Source of the DNA: Corynebacterium dentalis
GTDB taxonomy: Bacteria > Actinomycetota > Actinomycetes > Mycobacteriales > Mycobacteriaceae
NCBI RefSeq assembly: GCF_900232865.1
Contig: NZ_OCTS01000007.1
Coordinates: forward strand, 124,001-188,000
DNA: 64,000 nucleotides
Direction of reading: 5' to 3'
How positions within the stretch are numbered: the first letter of the stretch is position 1; each line of letters opens with the position of its first letter. The position numbers were made by a program, and so were the translations under genes. The notes beneath the pieces were generated by a model that saw only the letters and a list, made by a program, of their open reading frames with translations, was not told the DNA's origin and did no database searches. Shown here piece by piece: positions 39,572 to 48,771 of this stretch.

Positions 39572-40927
39572 ATGTCAACTGCGGATAACGAAGAGAATTT
39601 CGCACAGCCGAGCGAGGTGCCAGGGGCCTCCAGCGCGGCATCGGGTTTTGTGTATTCCGGCCCAAGCGAGATCGCCGAGCCCTTTCAACCTGTTGGGGGC
39701 TACGGCACCAGGCCGGTGCACCGCCCAGGTCCGGTGGTTCCAGCGACCACCATCGAGTTCCCGGATCCGGACATCGATGAGGATCACCCAGCGTTTGGCC
39801 ATGCCTCTCGCTACCGTGAGGACATCGCGTCCGCGCGCCGCATCGTGGTGAAGATTGGTTCTTCTTCTTTGACCGACGACGACGGCCGCGTGGACCCAGA
39901 TCGCATCGATACCATTGCCGATGCCCTCGAGGCGCGCATGGCACGAGGCACCGACGTGATCGTGGTGTCCTCCGGTGCTGTGGCCTGCGGCATGGGTCCT
40001 TTGGAGCTCAGCCAGAAGCCCACCGACTTGGCGACCAAGCAGGCTGCTGCCTCCGTGGGACAGGTGCTGTTGGCTCAGGAGTGGGCGCGTAGTTTTGCCC
40101 GTTACGGTCGAACGATCGGCCAGGTGTTGTTGACTGCGTCCGACGCCGGGGTTCGCGATCGCGCACGTAATGCCCAGCGCACTGTGGACCGTCTGCGCCA
40201 GTTGAAGGCCGTTCCGATTGTGAACGAGAACGACACGGTGGCCACCTCCGATATGCGCTTCGGCGATAACGATCGCCTCGCTGCACTGGTCAGCCACCTC
40301 GCCTTCGCTGATGCTCTGTTCTTGCTCTCTGACGTGGACGGCCTGTTTGACCGTAACCCCGCTGAGCCTGGCGCGCAGTTTGTGCCCGAGGTGAAGTCCG
40401 GCAAGGATTTGCGCGGAGTGGTGGCCGGCGACGGTGGCCGCTTGGGTACCGGCGGCATGGCAGCCAAGGTTTCCGCAGCCCGGCTGGCTTCCCGCGCGGG
40501 CGTGCCCGTGCTGCTGACCTCTATGGATAACATCGGCGCCGCACTGAATGAAGCCCAGGTGGGAACCTGCTTCTGGCCACGCGAAGATCGTTTGTCCGCA
40601 TGGAAGTTCTGGGTCCTCTACGCGGCCGAGTCCCATGGTCGCTTGCACTTGGATAAGGGTGCTGTGGATGCGGTCATCGAGGGACGCAAGTCGCTGTTGT
40701 CCGTGGGTATTACCCGCGTGGAAGGCGATTTCTCCCAGGGCGACGTAGTGGACATCGTGTCCGACGAAGGGCGCCTGGTGGGCCGTGGCGAGGTCAGCTA
40801 CGATTCCACGATGCTGGACGGCATCATCGGAAAGTCCACCAATGACTTGCCTGATATCGCGCAGCGCCCAGTGGTGCACGCGGACTACCTGTCCACGTAC
40901 TCCAACCGCGCCGAGCTTCCTCGGTAG
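39572..40927 (+). CDS. proB: Glutamate 5-kinase
   Basis: 451 residues, about 80 more than usual at the N-terminus: an unconserved Pro/Ala-rich leader before [21 protein letters not shown]. Amino-acid kinase core ([33 protein letters not shown]) and a C-terminal PUA domain ([19 protein letters not shown]). It makes gamma-glutamyl phosphate for proline. An internal start near the core is conceivable, but no better ribosome site was found. Confidence 0.95.
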   Translation: MSTADNEENFAQPSEVPGASSAASGFVYSGPSEIAEPFQPVGGYGTRPVHRPGPVVPATTIEFPDPDIDEDHPAFGHASRYREDIASARRIVVKIGSSSLTDDDGRVDPDRIDTIADALEARMARGTDVIVVSSGAVACGMGPLELSQKPTDLATKQAAASVGQVLLAQEWARSFARYGRTIGQVLLTASDAGVRDRARNAQRTVDRLRQLKAVPIVNENDTVATSDMRFGDNDRLAALVSHLAFADALFLLSDVDGLFDRNPAEPGAQFVPEVKSGKDLRGVVAGDGGRLGTGGMAAKVSAARLASRAGVPVLLTSMDNIGAALNEAQVGTCFWPREDRLSAWKFWVLYAAESHGRLHLDKGAVDAVIEGRKSLLSVGITRVEGDFSQGDVVDIVSDEGRLVGRGEVSYDSTMLDGIIGKSTNDLPDIAQRPVVHADYLSTYSNRAELPR

Positions 40928-40959
40928 TTCTTGCTTGAGCGCTTCGTCGGTGGGCGCCG

Positions 40960-41058
40960 AGGTAGCGAGACCCGAGTAACTCACCGGCGTCCAGGTAGCG
41001 AGACCCGAATAGCTCATCCCATGTAGCGAGTGCAATGAGATTTTTGCACTCGCTACAT
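40960..41058 (+). repeat. GTAGCGAG repeat cluster with a 14-bp hairpin, proB-proA gap
   Basis: GGTAGCGAGACCCGAGTAACTC (first unit, shown here as GGTAGCGAGACCCGA) recurs 33 bases later with two changes. A third GTAGCGAG at 41023 begins a perfect 14-bp stem: ATGTAGCGAGTGCA (41021-41034) with TGCACTCGCTACAT (41045-41058), loop ATGAGATTTT. No T-run follows, so it is not a classical terminator. Confidence 0.75.
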
Positions 41059-41101
41059 GCATATCTGCAGGTTGCGTTCAACCTCGGTAAAGTGGAAGGA
41101 C

Positions 41102-42406
41102 ATGACTAACGAGAACAATCAGAACGCAACTGACCTGACCCCCGAGCGCCAAGCAGAACGCGATGAAGTTCTCGCCAAGGCACGCAAGGCCAAGGACGTT
41201 AGCCAAACCACTCTCTTGACCACCGAGCAGAAGAATGACCTCCTGCTCGATGCAGCCGATGCACTTGAGGCCAATACCGAGTCCATCTTGGCTGCCAACG
41301 AGAAGGATCTCGAAGCCGGCCGTGAGCGCGGTTTTGATGATTCCCTCCTGGATCGTCTGTCCCTGGATAAGGAGCGCATCGCCGGTATCGCCGACGGTCT
41401 GCGCCAGGTTGTGGGCTTGCCTGATCCGGTGGGAGAGATCGTCCGTGGTTTCACCCGCCCCAACGGCCTGCGCATGAAGCAGGTTCGCGTGCCACTGGGT
41501 GTGATGGGCATGGTCTACGAGGCTCGTCCCAACGTGACCGTGGATGCCTTTGGCCTCGCTATCAAGTCCGGCAATGTCCCACTGCTGCGTGGTTCGAAGT
41601 CCGCTCGCCACACCAACGAGCAGGTCGTGGAGATCCTGCAGGACGTCGCTGAAAAGCACGGCGTATCCCGCGACATCGTCCAGCTGCTCCCTTGCGAGAC
41701 TCATGACTCCGTGCAGGACCTAATCACCGCTCGTGGCTTGGTGGATATGGTTATCCCTCGCGGTGGTGCCGGCCTGATCAACGCCGTGGTCACCGGTGCT
41801 ACCGTGCCCGCCATCGAGACCGGTACGGGCAACTGCCACTTCTATGTCGATGCCTCCGCGGACGTTGACGAAGCCATCCAGCTGGTGATCAACGGCAAGA
41901 CTCGCCGTTGCTCCGTCTGCAACGCTACCGAGGTGGTTCTGCTGGACAAGGCGCTGTCTGACGAAGACAAGAAGCGCGTCCTGACCGCCCTGCAGGAAGC
42001 AGGCGTGACGATCCACGGTGAGAAGTCCGAGCTGGACTCCCTGGTCGATGACGTGGTGGAAGCAGAGGACAAGGACTGGACCGATGAGTACTTGAGCTTC
42101 GATATCGCTGCCGCCATCGTCGATGGCGTGCAGGGTGCCGTGGAGCACATCACGAAGTACAGCTCCGGACACACCGAAGCTATCTCCGCTCGCGACTACT
42201 CCGCGATCAACCATTTCGAGACCTACGTGGACGCAGCGGCACTGTCCATCAACACCTCCACTGCATGGACCGATGGAGAGATGTTCGGATTCGGTGCGGA
42301 GATCGGCATCTCCACCCAGAAGCTGCACGCCCGTGGCCCAATGGCACTGCCAGAGCTGACCTCCACGAAGTGGGTCATCAATGGTGACGGTCACGTGCGC
42401 CCATAA
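41102..42406 (+). CDS. proA: Gamma-glutamyl phosphate reductase
   Basis: 434 residues from ATG 41102, ribosome site GGAAGGA directly upstream. Aldehyde dehydrogenase fold, with catalytic Cys in KTRRCSVCNATEVVL and VPLGVMGMVYEARPNVTVD (quoted as VPLGVMGMVYEARPN). The reaction is NADPH-dependent reduction of gamma-glutamyl phosphate to glutamate semialdehyde. In C. glutamicum a dehydrogenase gene sits between proB and proA; here there is only the repeat cluster. Confidence 0.96.
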   Translation: MTNENNQNATDLTPERQAERDEVLAKARKAKDVSQTTLLTTEQKNDLLLDAADALEANTESILAANEKDLEAGRERGFDDSLLDRLSLDKERIAGIADGLRQVVGLPDPVGEIVRGFTRPNGLRMKQVRVPLGVMGMVYEARPNVTVDAFGLAIKSGNVPLLRGSKSARHTNEQVVEILQDVAEKHGVSRDIVQLLPCETHDSVQDLITARGLVDMVIPRGGAGLINAVVTGATVPAIETGTGNCHFYVDASADVDEAIQLVINGKTRRCSVCNATEVVLLDKALSDEDKKRVLTALQEAGVTIHGEKSELDSLVDDVVEAEDKDWTDEYLSFDIAAAIVDGVQGAVEHITKYSSGHTEAISARDYSAINHFETYVDAAALSINTSTAWTDGEMFGFGAEIGISTQKLHARGPMALPELTSTKWVINGDGHVRP

Positions 42407-42418
42407 GAGCAGTAAGAG

Positions 42419-42460
42419 GCGGCTCGTTAGAGGCAGCCCGATGAGGGCTGCGTGAGCCGC
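42419..42460 (+). terminator. Bidirectional hairpin between proA and the YwiC-like gene
   Basis: GCGGCTC..GCAGCCC / GGGCTGC..GAGCCGC, loop GATGA. Strong two-part stem, no T-run. Located between convergent genes. Confidence 0.6.
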
Positions 42461-43380
42461 TAGAGGCACAGCACGCAGGCGATGCCGAGGACGAGAGTCG
42501 GCGGCATTTCCCACACACCCACGCGCTTGGGAGTCCACGCGCGTGGGTTTTGTGCTGCCAGGGCGGGAATTTTCCGAGTGCGGTAGAGACACCAGCCGAA
42601 CAGCCCTATCAGCAGCCCACCACTGACGAGGAAGCGTCCACCGGCCATGAGCCAGAGGCTGAAGGCAGCGACGATGAGAAGCGCGGCGAAGTGGTAGAAG
42701 AACGATAGCTTCAGGTAGGCGGGATTGCCCTTTTCCCTGATCAGCGTCTTGACATACGGAATGGTGCCGACGAAATACAAGGCAACCGCCACGGTGGCGG
42801 TGAGGAGTTCGAGAGGCTGGAAAGACAAGAACTCCGGCAAGGGCACAGTGGCGGCCGAGACCATCACGGGGATCATCAGAGAGCTCGCGAGTGTGGTGGA
42901 GATGCCGCTGGAGAGGGAACGAGGTTGGCGTCGGACAACTTCGACGAATGCCCACGTGACCAACGGAAGAAAGAAGAACACCCACAGCACCATCTGCCAG
43001 CGTAAGGCGAGTGTGAGGAGGCCGAAGCCTGCCACGAGGCTGCCGTATGTGAGCATGGGCGTGCGATAACGGCGCTTGCGCTGCGGATTACGGGCCTTAA
43101 ACCAGAGGTCAAAGGCGAAAAACATGAAGTAACCGAGGATCCAGGTGGCGGCGATGCTCAGCAGGAGAACAAGAGTGCGCGGGCTCTGGAAAGGGGCGGG
43201 GGACATGCGTAGTCCGAGGATGAAGCCGATCAGCAGCGGCAGGATGAGCATGGCCCACGCGCCGTGCTGATTGGGGACCCACGGGTTGATACCGCCTCGC
43301 TTGAATTTGGGCCTTGTTTTGGACTTGGCTTCGGCACTTGCTTCGGGCGTGGTGGGAGTGGGCGGGCGACGCGTGGACAT
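42460..43380 (-). CDS. YwiC-like membrane protein
   Basis: 306 residues, eight or nine membrane segments. The N-terminal GGINPWVPNQHGAWAMLILPLLIGF, cited as NPWVPNQHGAWAML, is the YwiC signature. A basic N-terminal tail of about 30 residues precedes it. Function unknown; YwiC lies near nitrate-respiration genes in Bacillus. Residue RRQPR is encoded by a dispersed motif copy (42926). Confidence 0.85.
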   Translation of the reverse strand: MSTRRPPTPTTPEASAEAKSKTRPKFKRGGINPWVPNQHGAWAMLILPLLIGFILGLRMSPAPFQSPRTLVLLLSIAATWILGYFMFFAFDLWFKARNPQRKRRYRTPMLTYGSLVAGFGLLTLALRWQMVLWVFFFLPLVTWAFVEVVRRQPRSLSSGISTTLASSLMIPVMVSAATVPLPEFLSFQPLELLTATVAVALYFVGTIPYVKTLIREKGNPAYLKLSFFYHFAALLIVAAFSLWLMAGGRFLVSGGLLIGLFGWCLYRTRKIPALAAQNPRAWTPKRVGVWEMPPTLVLGIACVLCL

Positions 43381-43439
43381 CGATACCTCTGCTTAGACAT
43401 AAAAGGTGTTTATATGATACATCTTTAAGCCTATGGGAA

Positions 43440-43482
43440 GAGGGGCCTAGCGCGAAAGCATGATTTCCGCGCCTGACCCCTC
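43440..43482 (-). terminator. Possible terminator after the dioxygenase-like lipoprotein
   Basis: GAGGGG..GCGCG / CGCGC..CCCCTC with internal mismatches and a 14-base loop. No T-run on the minus strand, so weak. Confidence 0.35.
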
Positions 43483-43507
43483 ATCTTGGGTGAAGCTCTA
43501 GTGAATC

Positions 43508-44527
43508 TTAAGAGCTGGCACTGCTGGAGCTAGCGTTAGGAGGAGTGCCGCCCGGGCCTCCCATATCGCCGGACGGGGGAGTGCCGCCGGGGCCACCCTG
43601 GCCGCCGCCCATGCTCGGAGATTCTTGCTCCGTGGTAGTGTCCACGCCCACGTTGATGTTCATGGTGTAGCCGGACTTGATATCGCCGGTGGTCTCCGGC
43701 AGCTGCGCATCCGCGCCATCGCTGAAGATTCCATCCGTATCCAGGCTGACCTTGGCGAGGTTTTCCGCGGAGCCGTCATAGTTGCTCACGGCGTAGACGT
43801 CATTACAGACGTCTTCAGGGATCGCGATTTGGCTGGTCAGCACGGCATTAGTGGCGTCGGAAATGGACTCCTTGTCCGGGAACACTTCGAAGTGCAGGTG
43901 TGGCCAGCGGCCGTCGTAACAGCCAGGGATGATGCTGGTGAACGTTACCTTGCCGTCTTCGCCTACCACCTGTACGCCACGGCAGTAAGTTTCATCCTCC
44001 ACGCCTTCGCTGTACATGGAGTAGCGACCTTGTGCATCGCAGTGCCAGAGGTAGACGGCGGCGCCGGTCATTGGACCGTTGTTGTTGGCCATGTCGATGA
44101 TGTTCATGGTCAGCGTCATAGGAATGCCGTCTGCCGTGGCGCCGCCACCGATGCTGCTGCGGATGTCTTGGCGCTCCACGCCGACTTCCTCGAGCACGTC
44201 GGGGCCGTTGCTGCCGTCGCCAGGGTAGGGGCCACCAGTTTCGGTGTTCATCTCGGTGATGTTGTCCACTGAGGCGGCAGTTGTGGCAGCAGCGGAGGAG
44301 GTAGCGGAGCTGCTCGCTGCAGAAGTACCGGAACCAGGAGAGCATGCGGCGAGGACCGTGGCGCCAGCGCCAATGCCGAACATGCCCAGCAAGCCGCGGC
44401 GAGAAACGCGGTTCTGAATGGTGGTCAGATCGAAGTGTAGACCCTGGTCTTCGATGTCCTCTTCCGGGCGATCAAGGGGACGACCTTCAAAGGTCGTCTG
44501 GTTGTTGGTGTTCTGAATGGGAGACAT
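43508..44527 (-). CDS. Tat-exported lipoprotein with intradiol ring-cleavage dioxygenase domain
   Basis: 339 residues. A twin-arginine motif SRRGLLGMFG near residue 43 is followed by a hydrophobic stretch and lipobox LAAC near 60, so a Tat-exported lipoprotein is likely. The domain (ETGGPYPGD, GAAVYLWHCDAQGRYSMYSEG cited as WHCDAQGRYSMY, GRWPHLHFEVF) keeps a Tyr and the two iron His of protocatechuate dioxygenases. A Ser/Ala linker precedes and a Gly/Pro tail (GGGQGGPGG) ends it. Extracellular aromatic-ring cleavage or another Fe role is inferred. Single-gene unit. Confidence 0.88.
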   Translation of the reverse strand: MSPIQNTNNQTTFEGRPLDRPEEDIEDQGLHFDLTTIQNRVSRRGLLGMFGIGAGATVLAACSPGSGTSAASSSATSSAAATTAASVDNITEMNTETGGPYPGDGSNGPDVLEEVGVERQDIRSSIGGGATADGIPMTLTMNIIDMANNNGPMTGAAVYLWHCDAQGRYSMYSEGVEDETYCRGVQVVGEDGKVTFTSIIPGCYDGRWPHLHFEVFPDKESISDATNAVLTSQIAIPEDVCNDVYAVSNYDGSAENLAKVSLDTDGIFSDGADAQLPETTGDIKSGYTMNINVGVDTTTEQESPSMGGGQGGPGGTPPSGDMGGPGGTPPNASSSSASS

Positions 44528-44745
44528 AGCGGGGTGTCCCTTTCTAGTCGAGGGGGCAAGTGGTCATGCGAACAAAATTGAGACTAAGATCCGCTGCTGT
44601 GATGGATGTCCCATCCGCATTCAGGTAGCACAGGAAACGAATCTGAGAATCCTATGAGGGACATGTCATCTTCTCCTGGCTGCCTGCGAGTTTTCTGAGA
44701 GCCACAGCCCGGAAAACCCCTTCACGAGAACGTATGCTGGTGCGC

Positions 44746-45453
44746 ATGACTTTTCAGCGACCCACGCGCCGGATCGGCATCATGGGCGGCACATTCGACC
44801 CAATCCACCACGGACACCTAGTGGCGGGAAGCGAAGTGGCGGATCTTTTTCACCTGGACGAGGTGGTCTTTGTCCCCACCGGGCAACCGTGGCAGAAGAA
44901 GGACAAGCACGTCTCCCCAGCGGAGGATCGCTACCTCATGACCGTGATCGCCACCGCGTCCAACCCGCGCTTTCAAGTCTCCCGCGTGGATATTGATCGA
45001 GGGGGAGACACCTTCACCATCGACACTCTGGCCGATATGCAGCGCGAATACCCCGATGCTGAGCTGTTTTTCATTACGGGTGCGGATGCCCTCAGCAAGA
45101 TCGTCACCTGGCGCGACTGGGAGTCCATGTTTGATCTCGCTCACTTCGTTGGCGTGACGCGCCCGGGTTACACCTTGCCGGGTATTGGTGATGGTGAAGA
45201 CGCCGACGCCACCCTTGCCCCACTTCAGTCTGAAGTCGACGCTGGGCGCTTGAGCCTCGTGGAGATTCCGGCAATGTCCATCAGCTCCACTGATTGCCGA
45301 GACCGCGCGGCACAAGGTCGGCCTGTCTGGTACTTGGTGCCTGATGGAGTGGTGCAGTACATCGCTAAGCACCGCATGTATGCCCCAAAAGACAATGCTG
45401 CGAATCAGACGTCAGTGATGGATCTCGCGGACTCGAGGGAATCCGCAGACTAG
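44746..45453 (+). CDS. nadD: Nicotinate-nucleotide adenylyltransferase
   Basis: 235 residues from ATG 44746; an in-frame ATG at 44734 is also possible and neither has a clear ribosome site. [17 protein letters not shown] is the nucleotidyltransferase P-loop equivalent with HxGH, and ISSTDCR the C-terminal motif. Joins nicotinate mononucleotide and ATP. Order nadD-rsfS-gpgP-degV is as in mycobacteria. Confidence 0.94.
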   Translation: MTFQRPTRRIGIMGGTFDPIHHGHLVAGSEVADLFHLDEVVFVPTGQPWQKKDKHVSPAEDRYLMTVIATASNPRFQVSRVDIDRGGDTFTIDTLADMQREYPDAELFFITGADALSKIVTWRDWESMFDLAHFVGVTRPGYTLPGIGDGEDADATLAPLQSEVDAGRLSLVEIPAMSISSTDCRDRAAQGRPVWYLVPDGVVQYIAKHRMYAPKDNAANQTSVMDLADSRESAD

Positions 45454-45612
45454 GACACTTGCTGACTAGGGGCTAGCGGCCACAACGCGATACGATAAGT
45501 GTGTTTGCGCGAAGCGCACGTCCGCCATTTTTCTATTTCGATTCTTGAGCCTGTTTTGAGATTCCCATGAGGTTTCTCGACGGCCGCTCAAGACACTGTG
45601 AAAGGTTTATTT

Positions 45613-46086
45613 TTGACTGCCACCCCTGAAGCCATTGACCTAGCCTCCGTAGCAGCGCGTGCTGCCTCGGACCGGCTGGCAGAAGACATCTTGGTTATCG
45701 ATGTTTCTGACCGCATGGCCATTACCGACTGCTTTGTCATCGCTACCGGCGATAACGAGCGCATGGTCAACTCCATCGTCGATGAAGTTGAAGAAGCACT
45801 GACCGTCCAAGGCATCAAGCCGTTGCGTCGTGAAGGACGCGGCGATGGACACTGGGTGCTGCTGGACTACGGCTCCATCGTGGTGCATGTGCAGCGCAAC
45901 CAGGAGCGCGAGTTCTACGCGCTCGATCGCCTGTGGCGTGACGCTCCGCAGATCCCCGTTGAGGGCGTGGAGCAGGCGCAGCGCAGCAGCAACTGGGATG
46001 ACGACGTAGACGTGGACGTCCTGGAAGCAATGAGCATCGATGACTTGCCATTGGCAGGTCCTACTCCCGATAGCGACGAGCTCTAA
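45613..46086 (+). CDS. rsfS: Ribosomal silencing factor RsfS
   Basis: 157 residues from TTG 45613, preferred because GAAAGG lies seven bases upstream; GTG 45598 is in frame but overlaps that site. Core DILVIDVSDRMAITDCFVIATG and LLDYGSIVVHVQ are typical; an acidic tail of about 40 follows. Binds L14 and blocks subunit joining when nutrients fall. Confidence 0.92.
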   Translation: MTATPEAIDLASVAARAASDRLAEDILVIDVSDRMAITDCFVIATGDNERMVNSIVDEVEEALTVQGIKPLRREGRGDGHWVLLDYGSIVVHVQRNQEREFYALDRLWRDAPQIPVEGVEQAQRSSNWDDDVDVDVLEAMSIDDLPLAGPTPDSDEL

Positions 46087-46123
46087 GCCCGGCCACTTTA
46101 GGCACAGGGAAAGCGGAAAAACC

Positions 46124-46894
46124 ATGGCAGAGCGAAGAATAGTTCTGGTGCGGCACGGCGAAACCACCTATAACGCCACCGGACGGATGCAAGGACAGCT
46201 GGATACCGAGCTGTCTGACGTAGGCATCGCTCAGGCCACCGCAACGGCACGAGAAATTGCCGATTGGAACGTAGCTGCGGTGTACTCCAGCGACCTCAAG
46301 CGAGCTCAGCATACGGCGGAATTGCTGAGTGAGTTTTGGGGAGTTGGCGTCGAAACAGATGCACGCCTGCGCGAAACGGACTTGGGGGAATGGACGGGGG
46401 CCAGCCACGAGGAAATCGACCGCGACTACCCAGGCCAACGCGCGTATTGGCGACACGACCCACAGTGGGCGCCACCCGGAGCAGAAACGCGCGTGCAGGT
46501 GGCCAGCCGGGCGCACGAAGCGGTCAACGAGCTGATGGAAACCGATGTTTTTGACCGCGGCACCGTGGTGATGGTGGCCCACGGCGGGACCATCGGCGCG
46601 TTGACTGCGCAACTGCTGAATTTGCCGATCTTGCACTTCTCCATGTTCTCCGGTCTGGGCAATGTGCGCTGGTCACAGTTGGTGGCCCGCCCCAAATTCC
46701 CGGTGGAGGCTACGGAACAATCGCCTGCTGCGATCGACGGCTCCCGCGTGCCCATGACTGTCATGGACAGCGAGAACTGGTGGCGAGATCCGCGCTGGCA
46801 CCTCGAGGGATGGAACATGGCAGCCACCCCAGGCACCGCCCCGAACGCGCAGTCCGCGAGCCCCGACGAAGGTGGAGAGGACGCACCAGCATGA
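46124..46894 (+). CDS. gpgP: Histidine phosphatase, glucosyl-3-phosphoglycerate phosphatase GpgP-like
   Basis: 256 residues. RHGETTYNATGRMQGQLDTELS, shown as RHGETTYNATGRMQGQ, holds the catalytic His. LRETDLGEWTG and VMVAHGGTIGA (second His) complete the active site. The match to Rv2419c extends through WAPPGAETRVQVASRA. It would dephosphorylate glucosyl-3-phosphoglycerate in methylglucose lipopolysaccharide synthesis; this substrate is inferred from homology and gene order, and corynebacteria are not rich in that polymer. Its stop overlaps the degV ATG. Confidence 0.85.
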   Translation: MAERRIVLVRHGETTYNATGRMQGQLDTELSDVGIAQATATAREIADWNVAAVYSSDLKRAQHTAELLSEFWGVGVETDARLRETDLGEWTGASHEEIDRDYPGQRAYWRHDPQWAPPGAETRVQVASRAHEAVNELMETDVFDRGTVVMVAHGGTIGALTAQLLNLPILHFSMFSGLGNVRWSQLVARPKFPVEATEQSPAAIDGSRVPMTVMDSENWWRDPRWHLEGWNMAATPGTAPNAQSASPDEGGEDAPA

Positions 46895-47766
46895 CCGTTC
46901 ACGTAGTGACCGATTCTTCCTCCTGCCTGACCCAGGAGATGGCGGACAAAGCAGGCGTAACCATCGTTGACCTGCACACCAGCGGCAAGGGTGCAGAGCG
47001 CACCACCGCAGGGCTGGGCGCGCTCGAACTAACCGCCTGCTATGCGCGACTGCTGGAGCGTGGAGGAGATGACGGTGTGGTGGCCGTGCACATCTCCAAG
47101 GAACTGTCTGCCACGTGGAGCAACGCCACCACGGCTGCGGGTATTTTCGATGGTCTAGTGCGCGTGTTGGACACTAACAGCGTGGCCATGACCAACGGCT
47201 TTGCTGCACTCAAGGCCGCCGAGGTGGCGCGCGAAGGCGGCAGCTTGGACGAGGTGGCCAAGGCCGCTCAGGCTGTCATCGCGGAGTCCAACCTGCTGTT
47301 GTACCTGCACCGGCTGGATACGATGCGCAAGGGCGGACGCTTGTCTCCCGGCCAGACACTGCTGTCCACGGCCCTGGCGATCAAGCCGATTCTGCGTCTG
47401 ACCGAAGGCAAGATTGCTCTGGCGGCCAAGACTCGCACCCAGCACAAGGCCATGGAGAAGATGGTGGAGATGGTCACTGCGGTGGTCACCGACGAGGTCC
47501 AGCGTGCGGCAGAGGCAGGTACAGACCCGCGCACGGTCAAGGTGGCCGTACAGCAGGTTTCCGCGGTCGAGGTAGCTGAGAAGCTGGTGACGTCCATGCG
47601 AGAAAACATTGCGTGCACGGCAGCTGCTGCGGAAGATGCGGCCAAGGAATCCGAGGCTCCGGCACCGAAGATTCCAGAGGTGGATTTTGAACTCATGGAA
47701 GCTAGTGAAGTGCTTGCGATTCACTCTGGACCGGGAGCGATCGCGGTATCGACCGTGCTGTGGTGA
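46891..47766 (+). CDS. DegV family fatty-acid-binding protein
   Basis: 291 residues; the ATG overlaps the gpgP stop by four bases. DegV fold with VTDSSSCLTQEMADKAGV, SKELSATWSNATTAA and MRKGGRLSPGQTLLSTALAIKPIL (cited by MRKGGRLSPGQTLL). Binds one fatty acid and, in Gram-positives, supplies FakB to a kinase; no FakA is visible here. The HSGPGAIA segment near the end is the second conserved patch. Confidence 0.92.
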   Translation: MTVHVVTDSSSCLTQEMADKAGVTIVDLHTSGKGAERTTAGLGALELTACYARLLERGGDDGVVAVHISKELSATWSNATTAAGIFDGLVRVLDTNSVAMTNGFAALKAAEVAREGGSLDEVAKAAQAVIAESNLLLYLHRLDTMRKGGRLSPGQTLLSTALAIKPILRLTEGKIALAAKTRTQHKAMEKMVEMVTAVVTDEVQRAAEAGTDPRTVKVAVQQVSAVEVAEKLVTSMRENIACTAAAAEDAAKESEAPAPKIPEVDFELMEASEVLAIHSGPGAIAVSTVLW

Positions 47767-47874
47767 GCTGAACTTTCCACAACGTTGCATTTTCCACAGG
47801 CTCCTGCACTTTCAGCGGAGTAACGGTGGGGTTCGGGCGATAGTTCGGCGCATGTTCGTGGTCGACTCGTCCCC

Positions 47875-48771
47875 ATGGGGGCACAGTGGACGAAGCAATC
47901 AGGAAGCGCACAGATCCGGCAACGGATCGATGCGCTGGTTCAGCCCATGCCGGATCACGAGGTAGAGCCGGTGGACTTTGATACCACCGTGGGGATGGGG
48001 CGAGTTTCTGCCAAAGCAGTCATCGCGATGGTGGCGGTGCTGGCAATGGCAGGAGCGGTGCTCTTTGGGTGCAGCATGCAGTCCGAATCTCCGGTGGGAT
48101 CGTCCCCGCAGAACTCTCTTGGTGGCGCGCCGAGCGAAGCAAGTGCTTTGCCCGGACAGATGGCGGCAACGGACGTGCCTGCTGAATCTTCCGCCTCCGT
48201 CAGCGCGACTGATGCTGCGAGTGCGAATTCGCAGACCGACGACCCCGAGGTGCCGTTGGTGGTGAGCGTGCAGGGAAAAGTCCCACGGCCAGGCTTGTTG
48301 GAGGTTCCCGCGAACACCCGCGTGGGACAAGCGATTGAACAGGCCGGTGGAGGCCTTGCGGGTGCGCAGTTGCATCACATCAACCTGGCAGAGAAGGTGG
48401 TGGACGGCATGCAGATCCTCGTGGATGCGCAAGGCAGCGCGGTGACGTATCCCGGAGGGCTGGCAGCTGGAGGAAGTGCTGGAGGAAGTTCTGGCGCCGG
48501 TGCCCCTGGTGCGGGGACTGGTGCGCCAACTGGCGGTGGCGGGGGAGCGGGCAGTGGCGCCACGGGGGACGCAGCGAACGCGAAGATCGACATTAACACC
48601 GCAGATTCCACTGCACTGGAGACCCTGGACGGGGTAGGGCCAGCCACCGCGACGGCGATCATTACCTGGCGGGAATCCAACGGCGCGTTCACCTCCATCG
48701 AGCAGCTCATGGAGGTCCGTGGCATCGGGCCCGCCAAGTTCGAAGCGATGAAAGATCATGTCACCGTCTGA
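47875..48771 (+). CDS. comEA: ComEA-like helix-hairpin-helix DNA-binding protein
   Basis: 298 residues. A cytoplasmic N-terminus of about 45, one membrane anchor (AVIAMVAVLAMAGAVLFGC), a Ser/Ala linker, a SLBB domain (VSVQGKVPRPGLLEVPANT), a Gly-rich linker and a C-terminal double HhH (DINTADSTALETLDGVGPATA and VRGIGPAKFEAMKDHV). Same layout as B. subtilis ComEA, which binds external dsDNA. The ATG 47875 start is uncertain. It overlaps comEC by 14 bases. Confidence 0.92.
   Translation: MGAQWTKQSGSAQIRQRIDALVQPMPDHEVEPVDFDTTVGMGRVSAKAVIAMVAVLAMAGAVLFGCSMQSESPVGSSPQNSLGGAPSEASALPGQMAATDVPAESSASVSATDAASANSQTDDPEVPLVVSVQGKVPRPGLLEVPANTRVGQAIEQAGGGLAGAQLHHINLAEKVVDGMQILVDAQGSAVTYPGGLAAGGSAGGSSGAGAPGAGTGAPTGGGGGAGSGATGDAANAKIDINTADSTALETLDGVGPATATAIITWRESNGAFTSIEQLMEVRGIGPAKFEAMKDHVTV

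Noticed and set aside
39575..41062. 495-residue open frame antisense to proB and its 3' gap
   Set aside because: Shadow frame; the GSRYLDAGELLGSRYL-like end only translates the GTAGCGAG DNA repeats.
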